From contig JAUJYZ010001259.1 in assembly GCA_033675265.1 (NCBI GenBank), positions 186,001 through 250,000 of the forward strand: a DNA stretch of 64,000 nt, written 5' to 3'. Below are positions 46,201 through 53,878 of the stretch, one piece after another. The DNA comes from Actinostola sp. cb2023. Its lineage: Eukaryota > Cnidaria > Anthozoa > Actiniaria > Actinostolidae. The notes under the pieces were generated by a model. It did no database searches, was not told the origin of the DNA, and saw only the letters and a program-made list of their open reading frames with translations. The position numbers were made by a program, and so were the translations under genes. How positions within the stretch are numbered: position 1 is the first letter of the stretch; every line of letters starts with the position of its first letter.

Positions 46201-48477
46201 AATTATTCACGTCTTCTTCACTATACACCACAACTGATGAGATTGCTGACTCAGACAAAGCTTTTTCATTTGCATCGGTTGTATCGGTACTTGCATCGGT
46301 ACTTACGGCGATACTTTCGTTCACATCAACGTTTGCATCAACACTTTCGGTAGCCATTTCTTTGTTCAAGCGCCTTATTTTTCTTTCTCTTGTACTTTTT
46401 AGACACAGTTTTTGTCTTTCTAAAACGCTAAATTTGAATGAGAAGTTTGGAGAAATTTCCGTATGGCTTAGAGGCTTTGATATGTTTCGATTGAACATAC
46501 CATCTCTTTCTCGTTTTGATTTTGTTTTGTTTTTACACTTTCTTTGTTTCTGTTTTGTTTTTTTTACACTGCGAGGATGAAAAAAACGCTCACGCGTACG
46601 TGCTGAATGCAAGCGGACGTAAAAGGAAGCCCCCCGATTCCACACAAAATCACCATCCTTCTCGACCAATCAGCGCGTGATTTAGCTATGTGCTATACGA
46701 TTCTACAATAAATTCACGTGATTTATTATGTTTTCAATTTCCTCGCGTGGAATTTGAATTTGAGATGCAAAAGTACACGGCATTGTGAGAACTGAATGTA
46801 ATGCCGCTGGTATCAACTCGCAGTTCCACGCGCAGAAATCGAAAACATAATGAATCAAGTGACTTTATTGTAGTATTGTAGTCTTCAGTTCATCTGGACA
46901 AACTTTTTGAGAATGACTGTATAGCGCATTTCACTCATTGTCTCAATTGGCTTTACAACCGATGGAGGACTTTTTCGGGCTGCATATGAAGGCGCCCATA
47001 GCATCCGAGCAGCTTACAATCATGAGGAGTTAGTACGTTAGTGTGCTATGCCTCCAATTTGAAGTAGGCTGTTGAACCGGGTAACAATCCCCTACTCGTA
47101 CAAAGAGTTCAACTGGTTCTTTAATGTCCCCCATGAACAAGTTGGATTAGGGTTGGGAGACAGGACCTCAGGTTTAACGTCCTTATCCGAGAAGACGTGA
47201 AGGTCTAACCATTTGTAGATGTAATCACAAAGGCAGCACCTTCTCAAAAAAAAAAAAAAAAAAAAAGGTTGGTACTCAACCAACTGAGCCAACCGGACGG
47301 CGGTTTGCTACGGTCTCGACGACTAGTTTTGCATTAAGTTCAAAATATGTGACACACTGACTTACTAGTCCTATTATTACTTGCATCCGTTTCTTTAATG
47401 TACTTCTCGGTGATGGTTCTTTCCGGTGGAAGTCTGAGGTCAATAACAGATCTTTCAGTATTTGGGACTTTCTTGCCACTTTTGTCCACACGCCAACACC
47501 TAGTTTGGCTTCGTTTCTGTCCACACTGAATATCTATGTAATTGCCGTCGTCATCACATTTTGGTAAGTAGGAAGGAGTCCCTGCTCTGCTTTGGACTCG
47601 GCGTCTTTCCAACTGACATTTAGTCAATTTCACTGTAAGACAAGAAATCATGTTTTTGAGTTGTGAATTATGGCCTAAGCAAACCAGGAAACGAGTTTTG
47701 TTTCTCGTAATGTTCAGCGGCGGATCTGGGGGAGGTGTGCAGGGGGTGCGCACCCCCTGGATGAGCTGATATCTATTGCGTTATTGTTGCTTGAGTTTGT
47801 ATACGTCCTGATCATAAATGGTGCACCCCCTCCTGAAAAAAATCCTGGATCCGCCCCTGATGTTTCCTCGTCTACTCGCACGCGCAACATTTGTATCGGA
47901 AACAAAATTCGTTTTCAGGAAACGGCTTATTTCAATGTAGTTTGTGCGAGTAGGCAATAATGACAAACACGGCGAGAAACATCATTACATCAACAACATT
48001 GTTTCGAAGGCCCTTAAGGTGCGGTAATACGAGCAACAAAATCGTGCAACTTGTCGCGCAACATTGTTCAGATTGTTGCGTAGCAAGTTGCAGAGCAATG
48101 TTTCTCGTATTACCATCGTTCGCGCAACTTGTCGCGCAACAAATTACATTTTCGGTATTGCAGGTTGCAAAACATTTGTTGCATGAAGTAGAAAAAGCTT
48201 TTACTTTGCGCAACAAAGTTTTGCAACGCAACAATGTTGCGCGACAAGTTGCACGATTTTGTTGCCCGTATTACTGCACCTTAGAGACATCGAGTGATCT
48301 GAAGAAGCACTTACCGCAAGAATGCCAACATCCGGAACCGCAGCAAACCTGACCTCGGCTGCAGTCTGAATCAAGTTGGCATCCGATAAGGCACTCGCCA
48401 TCGCGAGGAGGAAATCTACCAGTCATACATAGTGCTACGGTCAAAAAAGATAAAACATTAAATAAATACATTCTCAT
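33981..48477 (-). CDS. Secreted WAP / thyroglobulin-1 x2 / trypsin-like serine protease (7 exons)
   Basis: Complete model, exons 48477-48315, 47632-47366, 43903-43691, 43129-42962, 36455-36294, 35302-35098 and 34221-33981. They total 1,419 bases, 472 residues plus stop, with phase-1 introns throughout except the last (phase 2). Order: signal peptide (1 to about 20), WAP-like domain (25-54), degenerate thyroglobulin type-1 domain (58-126), full thyroglobulin type-1 domain (149-212), basic linker, RKRR cleavage site (223-226) and a 246-residue chymotrypsin-fold protease. Triad: His268, Asp323, Ser420; Asp414 at position 189 predicts cleavage after Arg or Lys. All expected disulphides of the fold are present, and Cys217 can pair with Cys344 to hold the two chains. 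Oddities: Tyr418 replaces Gly193 of the oxyanion hole; Tyr451 is at position 225. Likely a secreted or granule enzyme; the substrate is unknown. Confidence 0.88.
34222..35097. repeat. Intron 6: nested foldback elements
   Basis: Three inverted-repeat pairs fill most of this intron: an outer pair (34285-34350 with 35018-35070), a pair at 34353-34410 with 34572-34669 whose ends read AATAGACCTTTTTACCGATA, and a pair at 34684-34737 with 34913-34966. A (ATTGT)n run is at 34838-34862. They look like MITEs inserted one into another. Confidence 0.65.
35098..35302 (-). CDS. Protease exon 6: central part of catalytic domain
   Basis: Acceptor TTATTTTTCAG, donor GTAAGT (35097-35092). Encodes residues 326-392 plus split codons at each end: LVRVSESV, the TICLP segment with Cys344 that pairs with the propeptide Cys, and CVVTGWG (Cys358), then Cys389. 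This is the usual segment between catalytic Asp and Ser. The upstream intron is a 21-bp minisatellite that ends about 10 bases from the acceptor. Confidence 0.92.
35312..35790 (-). repeat. 21-bp minisatellite at the exon 6 acceptor
   Basis: About 22 copies of a unit read on the transcribed strand as AAGCTAATCAAAGTGACTCAC, with a few shortened copies. It lies in intron 5. Each unit contains CTAAT, which resembles an animal branch-point sequence. The array stops about 10 bases before the exon 6 3' splice site. Confidence 0.92.
35967..36141 (+). repeat. (AAT)n microsatellites in intron 5
   Basis: Two long AAT runs (35967-36054 and 36073-36141) separated by a short non-repeat spacer. Confidence 0.95.
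36294..36455 (-). CDS. Protease exon 5: catalytic Asp
   Basis: This exon is hidden because its reading frame is short and lacks its own start. Acceptor TTAATTTGCAG, donor GTAAGT (36293-36288). The 53 full codons (residues 272-324) include [17 protein letters not shown] and DFDI with catalytic Asp323. Its phase joins CYS-rich exon 4 (codon AGC, Ser271) and exon 6 (codon GCA, Ala325) without a frame break, giving the classic DIALVR sequence across the junction. Confidence 0.92.
36626..36810 (+). repeat. (CTTT)n polypyrimidine tract in intron 4
   Basis: Runs of TTTC and TTCC with scattered other bases. It produces spurious Phe/Leu/Ser-rich frames. Confidence 0.85.
37509..37623. mobile_element. 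Foldback element sharing ends with 40340-40424
   Basis: GATTATACAGTGTTTGTCTC at the left and GAGACAAACACTGTATAATC at the right form an inverted repeat around an A/T-rich loop. The following 45 bases (ATGTATCGTAAACCTGACTG...) also follow the copy at 40340-40424, so both belong to one family. Confidence 0.75.
37667..37858. mobile_element. MITE, GAGTCGTTTTCGTAT family, copy 1
   Basis: Ends GAGTCGTTTTCGTATAAGTG and CACTCATACGCCGACTC are inverted repeats. A relative at 39392-39562 has the same ends. The interior has inverted CGGTACGG words. No coding capacity. Confidence 0.75.
39392..39562. mobile_element. MITE, GAGTCGTTTTCGTAT family, copy 2
   Basis: Ends AGAGTTGTTTTCGTATGGGT and CTCATACGAAAACGACTCT. 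It is absent from the corresponding place in the right arm of the large inverted repeat (near 41900), so it inserted after the arms formed. Confidence 0.8.
39690..40235 (-). pseudogene. Fragment of a repetitive cnidarian-type gene with Cys-rich tail
   Basis: In order on the minus strand: [64 protein letters not shown] and a basic Cys-rich end with CRCTCKK-like sequence. I recognise this as the C-terminal part of a protein family that is multicopy in cnidarian genomes and ends in a CXC-like Cys cluster; its function is unknown to me. It is interrupted by stops and shifts. The mirror copy is at 41205-41825. Confidence 0.55.
40278..40758. mobile_element. TTAA-type foldback MITE, copy 1, with nested hairpin
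   Basis: Ends GGTGTAGTAATACGGGCAAC and GTTGCCGTATTACTACACC. Long inner inverted repeats are built from GTTGCGCGACAAGTTGC. A second hairpin (40340-40424, GTGTTTGTCTCTGACTTCTG family) has inserted into it. The flanks (TTAT and ATAA with 12 more bases) are inverted copies of each other, so insertion was accompanied by a local rearrangement. The relative at 48018-48280 has TTAA at its left flank. Confidence 0.8.
41100..42412. repeat. Right arm of the large inverted repeat in intron 4
   Basis: Inverted partner of 38879-40890; see that entry for the aligned blocks. The outer boundary is taken where AGTCCAGTCAT words stop matching. Confidence 0.88.
41205..41825 (+). pseudogene. Mirror copy of the repetitive gene fragment
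   Basis: Same family as 39690-40235, here forward, and reaching further toward the N-terminus: [18 protein letters not shown] (near 41225-41285), [31 protein letters not shown], then a TAG, and a Cys-rich end [17 protein letters not shown] (near 41715-41765). Stop codons and shifts show that it is not functional. Confidence 0.6.
42443..42797. mobile_element. Foldback MITE of about 350 bp, copy A
   Basis: AATGAGGGTTTATCACGTAA at the left and a decayed inverse at the right (ACATGACAAACCCTCCTT), with inner inverted blocks such as AAAATGTGAAGTTTGGAAAA. Copy B is at 57048-57420. It lies in intron 4, 165 bases downstream of exon 4. Confidence 0.88.
42962..43129 (-). CDS. Protease exon 4: cleavage site and catalytic His
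   Basis: Acceptor TTGTTTGTAG, donor GTAAGT (42961-42956). Residues 216-270. It opens with SCGRKLH (Cys217), followed by RKRR-IVGG, the activation junction. Mature protease starts at Ile227; WPWQAA, CGGALI (Cys253) and LTAAHC (His268, Cys269) follow. The RKRR sequence fits furin-type convertases rather than ordinary tryptic activation. Confidence 0.95.
43327..43496. repeat. (GCTACA)n hexanucleotide repeat in intron 3
   Basis: About 28 perfect copies. On the transcribed (minus) strand it reads TGTAGC repeated, so every unit contains a TGTAG like the acceptors used for exons 3 and 4. It creates repetitive Ala-Thr, Tyr-Ser and Ala-Val frames that are not genes. Confidence 0.97.
43534..43649. mobile_element. 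Short foldback element in intron 3
   Basis: AACAATTATCCCCCTCAGTG at the left and an inverse ending GGGGAATAATTGTT at the right, with GTGGTGAATATTTACC matched inside. A related hairpin with the same AATAATTGTT end is at 63069-63140. Confidence 0.7.
43691..43903 (-). CDS. Protease exon 3: thyroglobulin type-1 domain
   Basis: Acceptor CTCAACTGTAG; donor GTATTC (43690-43685), which is weaker than the others. Residues 145-214. A complete type-1 repeat with all six cysteines (151, 171, 182, 189, 191, 212) and the landmarks FVPRC, IQC and CWCV. Thyroglobulin type-1 domains often bind and inhibit cysteine cathepsins, or serve as protease-resistant modules. One module per phase-1 exon is typical of shuffled domains. 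Confidence 0.92.
44013..44156. mobile_element. Foldback MITE inside the recombinase element
   Basis: Left arm GGTAAATTCATTGGCTGACG, right arm ends CGGGCCAATGAATTTTCC. The inner arms AAAAGGCGATATCGCAC and GTGCGATATCGCCTTTT are perfect. About 144 bp with a loop of about 17 bases. Confidence 0.85.
44898..46358 (-). pseudogene. DUF3504/Crypton-type tyrosine recombinase, one frameshift
   Basis: The N-terminal part (from ATG 46358) has an acidic, Ser/Thr-rich start, a helical segment [20 protein letters not shown] and [13 protein letters not shown]; the C-terminal part (45686-44898) continues from MRAVQEQH to the end. The two are separated only by an 11-bp tandem duplication (GCCTAAATGCA, 45687-45697, repeated at 45698-45708) that shifts the frame. 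Recombinase residues seen: Arg in LGMR, Arg131 in SSGRKT, His153 in TGHANPES and Tyr162 in SSYSH (numbers within the C-terminal part). The His expected before Arg131 is Ser. It may be a recent pseudogene or an allele with a small error. It lies inside intron 2 of the protease. Confidence 0.75.
46922..47297 (-). mobile_element. tRNA-derived SINE
   Basis: On the minus strand the 5' end reads GGTTGGCTCAGTTGGTTGAGT, an RNA polymerase III A-box of the tRNA type (TGGCTCAGTTGG). A B-box-like GGTTCAACAGCC follows further down. The 3' tail TGTAAAGCCAATTGAGACAA and GAAATGCGCTATA is shared with 50799-50860. A run of 21 T (47266-47246) sits right after the A-box region. The tail ends exactly at the recombinase element's right repeat. 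Confidence 0.65.
47366..47632 (-). CDS. Protease exon 2: degenerate thyroglobulin type-1 domain
   Basis: Acceptor TTGTCTTACAG, donor GTAAGT (47365-47360). Residues 56-143. It has [23 protein letters not shown] and CWRV, the last replacing CWCV. Four cysteines remain (60, 80, 91, 100); the fifth and sixth, which normally pair with each other, are both missing. A Thr/Asn-rich tail (127-143) links to the next domain. An alternative donor GTAATA lies 16 bases earlier but would break the phase. Confidence 0.88.
47715..47859 (-). mobile_element. hAT-like MITE, copy 2, with 5-bp target duplication
   Basis: Same family as 33126-33304, opposite orientation. Ends CAGCGGCGGATC and GGATCCGCCCCTG, flanked by ATGTT on both sides (47710-47714 and 47860-47864). 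It lies in intron 1 of the protease gene. Confidence 0.85.
48018..48280. mobile_element. TTAA-type foldback MITE, copy 2
   Basis: Ends GGTGCGGTAATACGAGCAAC and GTTGCCCGTATTACTGCACC, flanked by TTAA (48014-48017) and TTAG (48281-48284). Same family as 40278-40758. It ends 28 bases before the exon 1 donor site, in intron 1. Confidence 0.85.
48315..48477 (-). CDS. Protease exon 1: signal peptide and WAP-like domain
   Basis: Starts at ATG 48477, the first ATG in its open frame, and ends at donor GTAAGT (48314-48309). Residues 1-54: a hydrophobic signal peptide ([14 protein letters not shown]) then ECLIGC...DC...[11 protein letters not shown]. Spacing C-x3-C-x5-C-x5-CC-x3-C-x3-C is that of cysteines 2 to 8 of a WAP (four-disulphide core) domain; the first cysteine is missing. 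WAP domains commonly inhibit serine proteases or act against microbes. Confidence 0.88.
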
Positions 48478-48668
48478 GCAGCTTCTGGAAAACGTACTAC
48501 TATTTGGGATTGAATAACTTTGTTCTTTGTGATCCAATGTAACTGATGAAGCACAGTTTGGGATATCAAAATCTCCCTTTCTAAAGAAATCCAGAAAATA
48601 AAAACTTTTTTGTATTTTAGAGATTATGTATTTCAAAATCCCCACTCAAGATGCTACACTAAGGCAGT

Positions 48669-48674
48669 TTTTAT
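48669..48674 (-). promoter_or_regulatory. TATA box of the protease gene
   Basis: TATAAA on the minus strand at 48674-48669, about 195 bases before the start codon. Transcription would begin near 48640 and give a leader of about 160 bases. No other convincing core element is seen. A MITE-like or SINE-like repeat begins just upstream (48691), so the promoter is compact or partly repeat-derived. Confidence 0.45.
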
Positions 48675-48690
48675 AGTTAAGTAGAATATT

Positions 48691-49205
48691 GCTGGTGGGA
48701 TCGCGTCTGATAATACTAGTAATCTTCTAATTGTAGATTAATTTCATTGTAAAGCGTTATTGGGCAATTTCTTGGAAATAGCGCTATATAAAAAATAATA
48801 TTATTATTAAAATTTATTATTATTATTAAGTTCAAGTTCAAGTTCTTTATTTAGCACTTATTTAGTTAAAGTATAAATGTAGTTTTATAATCAAATTATA
48901 TTGTTGGTGGGACCGCGTCTGACAATACTAGTAATCTTCTAATTCTTATAAGGCTAACTTTAGAAATTGAATTAATAAGAAAAACTAAAAAAAATAAATA
49001 ATAATGATGACAGGATGTCATCGAAACGTCGTAATCTCATTTCACTAGTTTTTCTTATTAATCTTCAAATTGTAGATTAATTTCTATTGGGCAATTTTTT
49101 GGAAATAGCGCTATATAAATAAATAACAAATACTATTATTAAAAAATATTATTATTAAGTTCAAGTTCAAGTTCAAGTTCAAGTTCTTTATTTAGCACGT
49201 ATTTA
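48691..49205 (+). repeat. Two tandem copies of a retroposon-like unit
   Basis: Copy 1 (48691-48868) and copy 2 (48905-49205) share GGTGGGATCGCGTCTGA, ATACTAGTAATCTTCTAATT, GGAAATAGCGCTATATAA, an ATT run and AAGTTCAAGTTC...TTTATTTAGCAC. Copy 2 is interrupted by about 90 bases (48971-49062) with ends ATTAATAAGAAAAACTA in inverted orientation, probably another MITE. The GCGCTATATAA motif is typical of SINE/LINE tails. Confidence 0.7.
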
Positions 49206-49356
49206 GTTACAGTATATACATGTACAGTATATATAATCGAAAGCTAAAAAAATATAATAAACTAACTTGGAATTGTATCTAGACGTACGACATTGCTAGT
49301 GCGTAGTGGTCAAAGTAGCAAAGGCTTTCGAGTTGACCACTACCTACTTTGACAGT

Positions 49357-49486
49357 AAAGCCGAATCTACACAAGCAAATTTTCCTTTACAAGTTTTCCT
49401 TGACAAGGAAGACTTGCTCGTGTAGTCGACAAAAAATGAATTTATTTCCTTGTCAAGGAAAACTTGTTCGTGTAGATGCGGCTTAA
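49357..49486. mobile_element. Foldback MITE, AAGCCG family, copy 1
   Basis: Ends AAAGCCGAATCTACACAAGC and TTCGTGTAGATGCGGCTT. The interior is made of TTTTCCTTGACAAGGAAAA palindromes. Relatives at 56524-56895 and 59478-59580. Confidence 0.85.
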
Positions 49487-50154
49487 ATGAGGAAGAAAAG
49501 AAGACACTTCAGTATCTACATATGGAATATATAACTAGTGCACTTGTGAAATGAAAAAGTAAAGTAAAACTTATTTAAAGAAGAAGAAGAAAAAAAAAAC
49601 TAAAATTAGTAATAACCGTAATTAGAATAATTATTAAGAGGATATTTATTTCAACATCGCGTAATATCCGCCAAAAGCGCCCAAAACCAGCCCTTTTGGA
49701 CAGTTTGACTTTCGATTTTCGCTTTGGATTACACTCTAATTTTATTTTAACCAAGCACAAACTATTAAAAACAAAGTAAAATGTCTGCCTAAAACTGTTG
49801 TAGTGTTGTACAAAGCCATTTTCCTGCGTTTTGTTTCAAATTTGAGCTATTTCAAGGGGAAATATCAGCAATACAGAGCTGGCCCATGGGCACAGTTTTC
49901 AAATCAAATTTTCACCTTGGATTAATAACACTCTAATTTCACTTTTCCCGGTCAAAAACCATCACAAATAACTTGAGCTCTTTGCTAAAGCAGTTTTAGC
50001 CTTGTACAAAACGTATTTTCCAGCCTATTGGTTTTTGGCGCTCAATACGCGCGTTCCTAAAAAATCTTCTCTTAAAATTAAAAACATAGAAACTCTACTT
50101 GCTAGCAAATATTTCATATACAGCAGAATTATTTAAAAAGGTCTATAATAAAGT

Positions 50155-50510
50155 TTACAGGCGAGCATGGAATGGTATCGGCTGTAAAGATATCTGCACC
50201 AGAGCGGGTTGTAGGCGTTGTAGGGCGAGAGGGAGACCGAAGACAACGTGGAGAAGGACGGTGGAGAAAGAACGAAATAAGGCAGGGTGGGCAAGCTGGA
50301 ATACAGCTAAAGTGGTGGCGCTGAACAGCCGGACAAGTTGGACAGATGAAATAGCCTTATGCACCTATTGGCGCGAAGATATATATATATATATTTTTTA
50401 GCTGGATCGCGCACAATTAAATAATTTAAATTATCGATTTTATAGTTTATATTTAGTATTCATGTTTTTAGTATTTGTAACTATAGATATGTATTTTATC
50501 TAAGGAATAA
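50155..50510 (+). mobile_element. 5'-truncated non-LTR retrotransposon, 3' end
   Basis: A frame reading RGRPKTTWRRTVEKE (near 50230-50275) then WASWNTAKVVALNSRTSW matches the very C-terminus of LINE reverse-transcriptase proteins, where a GRPxTTWRRTVE motif is common. It is followed by a short 3' region, AATAAA (50504) and an ATT-repeat tail. Only the last 80 or so codons remain. Confidence 0.6.
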
Positions 50511-50514
50511 AAAA

Positions 50515-50572
<58 letters not shown>
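50515..50572 (+). repeat. (ATT)n microsatellite
   Basis: Perfect run that forms the tail of the LINE fragment. Confidence 0.95.
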
Positions 50573-50573
<1 letters not shown>

Positions 50574-50662
50574 TTTTCGAGTTCAAGTAGTCAATTGTAA
50601 ATTACCTACATGTAGTGAGATTTGCAATTGTTTGTGTAAAAATACATGAAATAAAATTTCCA

Positions 50663-50667
50663 TTATT

Positions 50668-50698
<31 letters not shown>

Positions 50699-50704
50699 TT
50701 ATTA

Positions 50705-50780
<76 letters not shown>
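50663..50780 (+). repeat. (ATT)n microsatellite with SINE tail after it
   Basis: Long ATT run with two interruptions. Directly after it, 50799-50860 reads TGTAAAGTGCATTGAGTCAA and GAAATGCGCTATATAAGA, the same 3' tail as the SINE at 46922-47297 but in the plus orientation. Confidence 0.9.
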
Positions 50781-50782
<2 letters not shown>

Positions 50783-50860
50783 GAGAGATGATGATCGATT
50801 GTAAAGTGCATTGAGTCAATGTGAAATGCGCTATATAAGAACGGCCATTATTATTATTAT

Positions 50861-52385
50861 AAAAGAGTGTAAATTCTAATCTATTAGATAGGTTTCAAGA
50901 ACTACAGATTTCGCTGCTAATACAAGTATTTTGTTGCTATTACAAGTACATTGTTGCTATCACAAGTATTCCATGGTCAAAGCAAGAACAGTTCATGGGA
51001 AACACTAAAAAAAGAAATTCGAAAGTTTGTAATGCGTCATCGACTGACCTTGGCCTGGCATGCACCGCGCTACTTAGTCTATACATTATTAATCTAACGA
51101 ACACACTATACAAACTATGATACACCCACTTGAATAAACCACATATGACCGAACTATCAAAATTATAAAGTGCAAGAAACACAACCAGAACGGTTCCTTA
51201 TTTGACGGGCAACGTCTCGTGATTGGATCTCGTGATTGACGTCTTTGCAATTGCCGTGCAACGTCAAAATGATAAACGAGGTATCGCCTTCAAACTATAC
51301 GAGCTCCATTCATTTTATTTCGGTGATTATCGTTATAGGTGACGGCTATGGGAAAAGCCTCAGGCCGGGACTGATGCATTAAAGCGTAGTTAGAACCGAA
51401 ATAATAAATTAGTGTCGTAGTATCCGTCTTCCTTGACTACATCTTACATGTGATGAGGGTCTTATGAATGAAATAAGCAATAACACATCTCTCAGATTTA
51501 AATATTAATGATACCAAGAAAGTTTGCTGGAAGTATAGGGCGAACAGCTGAAGCCTGATCGCTTGTGTTCTTATAAGAAGCCTATTGAATATTCATACCA
51601 TGTTCTATTAGACCCCTATAAGGTTACCACGTAACCAGGATCTTAAGCCAATATATTTGAAAAGCATTGCATGGATGGCTTCGCCGATGTCACGCTTCCA
51701 GCTTTTGCATTTCTCTATCAAATACCATATGACACTTGCATGCAGCTGTTCACGATATCAATGCAACCTCGTCCAATTTTCCGTCGCATTACTTTATCAA
51801 GACAAAGGCTTTCTGGAGATTTGTTTTCCATAAATAGCTCATTCTGATATGAATTGATCTATCAGATTTATCGCGCTTGAGTTGCTATCGCATCTTTTGA
51901 CTATATATTCTACCGATAGTTCAAGTACGACGACAGCCGTTCATGGAGCCACGTGGCCCATTAGAGATAAAAAAAACTGTGCGAGCGAACGCTCTCAAAT
52001 ATATTGATCGAGTATTAATGTTACCACATATAGAGATTTAGTGTTTCTTTGCTTTCAGTATCAATCTAAAGTCAGAATTGTGAGCACTATTTTTTGCAAT
52101 GCCGAAACCGACGATGGCATTCTTAGAATTCAGGTATTATATAAGAAGGCTGATGGGTGGTAACTCGTGGTAACAATGGTAACTTCAAGCACTAAATCAC
52201 TTCAGTATTTCGTTTAGCCGGATGCGTTTTGTGAAATATACAATGGAAAGAATGAGCAGACAATATATCAGACTCCAGTCCATTAAGGCTATAATGTGCT
52301 GAAGTACCGATTGTAGCGCTAATTAATGAAGTGTTGATATTGAAGGCTTTGTTTCTAATCATTCAAATCGCTGAATCTTCATGCT
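50861..52385. other. No gene recognised
   Basis: Unassigned sequence with a few short frames. Near 52108 there is a plus-strand ATGCCGAAACC followed by a donor-like AGGTATTA, too little to call. Confidence 0.4.
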
Positions 52386-53878
52386 TCAATTGTCCACCGC
52401 GACTAAAGAGTTTCTTGTCAAACTAACATGCCCGACACCGTACAGAAAGTGTAATTTTGTCATGGACCATCTATTTGAATAACATGCCAGGTCGATATAA
52501 AACGGTGTTTGTGTTAAGCAATCAAAAGACACTGTACCACGGCAAACTAATTGAACATGAAGTCGATCATGTCCGATGCGTTTTTCTACATGGCTAGTCT
52601 TACGAATCATATCTTGTTCTAAAATGGTTTTCGTTTCTTAATAACCTCCTTCTCCGGAAAAAAGAATAAACCTACTGTCGTACTTTGCAATACCATTGCC
52701 AATGTAAACACCCAAAACAATGTGAACATAAACGTTAGCTTCACGGGAGGCAAGATACAGGAAAATATAAATCCATTTAAAATGAATTACGTTCCAATGT
52801 TATTATATTATCGAGATTCAAAGTCGCTAAGCAACTTACTATCTACAAACAATGTAAAGACGAGTTACTATGGCCGCATTCGATTGTCAAATCGACTGTA
52901 TCTCTCGTTCAATTCCTGCTTGCAATGTCAAGTTTCCTTTGAATTATTTACTAGGAAAATATTGAAGTTTTTATAGGAGGCAATGTCAGTACGTGTTTCT
53001 TTACTTATGTACACTGCCCATTTCATTTGTCACCCGAAAACGTTTTAATAAAATATTTCAAAAATTATACCTGATTAATTTAACAATGAGAAATAGCGAA
53101 TAGATTTCCTTACAGTATTCTTTTATTCTGTCAATATCGCTTGCTATATTTATGTCTGTGAGAAGGGTGGTTCAAAAATTCCCACGGATACCAGTCTAGT
53201 ATACGTTCTAAGTGCAGATATATACTTTTTCTTTTCCAAAAAAATATAATGTTATCAATTCCCACTTAAGACTACACGAAATGAACTGATTGCAAATCTC
53301 CCGGCAGAATTGCTTCACGTCAAACGCAGTTCAAATTAACCCCAGCGATGGCTTTTCGCAGCGGAAATAAAAAGCTAAGACGCATATAGACTTTTGACGA
53401 ACTTCCAATATTGTAGTATGATAACTGGTGTTGTAGAAGTGGCAAATTAGTATTGATATTGAGGCAAGTCCGAGTTGCGCCACAAGTTTTTGAATAACTT
53501 TACCATTCCGAGTAGCGTCAGATACTGACCAATAAATTGATTCTTATTTAACGATTTTATTCGGATAAATACTTAATAACTTGTAAAAGCTCCCTCATTA
53601 CTTTATATCAAGGAAATAGTGCTACAAGAATGCAGCAGGCAAGCTAGGTATCCAGTGTAACATCCGAGCAGAAAAGGTCACGGTAGGCGACTAAAACTGT
53701 ATCTTACTTTTCAAAACCAAAAGAGGATCTACTCACCATTACAGTCCAGCATGAAACCAATCAGAATTAACTGTAAAACAGCAGTTTAAAGTTAATCTTA
53801 CGAATGACATAATTCGTGTTGAATGTCGTATTTGCATTCGCTTACCTGAAGCACAAACGCAACGCTTGACAACTGCAT
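52386..53878 (-). CDS. Possible small secreted protein, three exons, 99 residues
   Basis: Exon 1 53878-53846 (11 codons, donor GTAAGC), exon 2 53770-53737 (acceptor CTGTTTTACAG, donor GTGAGT), exon 3 52618-52386 (acceptor AACCATTTTAG, stop TGA). Phases 0 and 1 join without a break. Exons 1 and 2 together encode a good signal peptide (VAFVLQ and LILIGFML). Exon 3 begins acidic, has a dibasic HVEKR that could be a processing site, then about 60 residues with three cysteines. A donor-like GTTAGT inside exon 3 leaves open further exons. I do not recognise the family. The signal peptide split by a 75-base intron is the best evidence; the exon 3 assignment is tentative. Confidence 0.4.

Larger units (their letters stand above)
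43962..46923 (-). mobile_element. Inverted-repeat transposon carrying a DUF3504 recombinase gene
   Basis: The two ends match in inverted orientation over about 50 bp: TATACAGCCATTCTCAAAAA at the left and, on the other strand, TATACAGTCATTCTCAAAAA at the right, followed by TTGTCCAGATGAA in both. TACAG...TCTCAAAAA ends resemble Tc1/mariner-type repeats, and a TA duplication is possible. The recombinase inside is of tyrosine-recombinase type, which normally has no inverted repeats, so the two may have come together secondarily. The whole lies in intron 2 of the protease gene. Confidence 0.65.

Noticed and set aside
45292..46580. Plus-strand frames up to 187 codons
   Set aside because: Antisense to the DUF3504 recombinase pseudogene, whose motifs are clear on the other strand.
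44898..46669. Recombinase frame as an exon of the protease gene
   Set aside because: Exon 2 and exon 3 join in phase across it, it has its own start and stop, and it lies inside a separate inverted-repeat element.
48315..48645. Longer N-terminus for the protease from 48645
   Set aside because: That frame has no ATG before 48477, and starting at 48477 gives a normal signal peptide about 195 bases after a TATA box.
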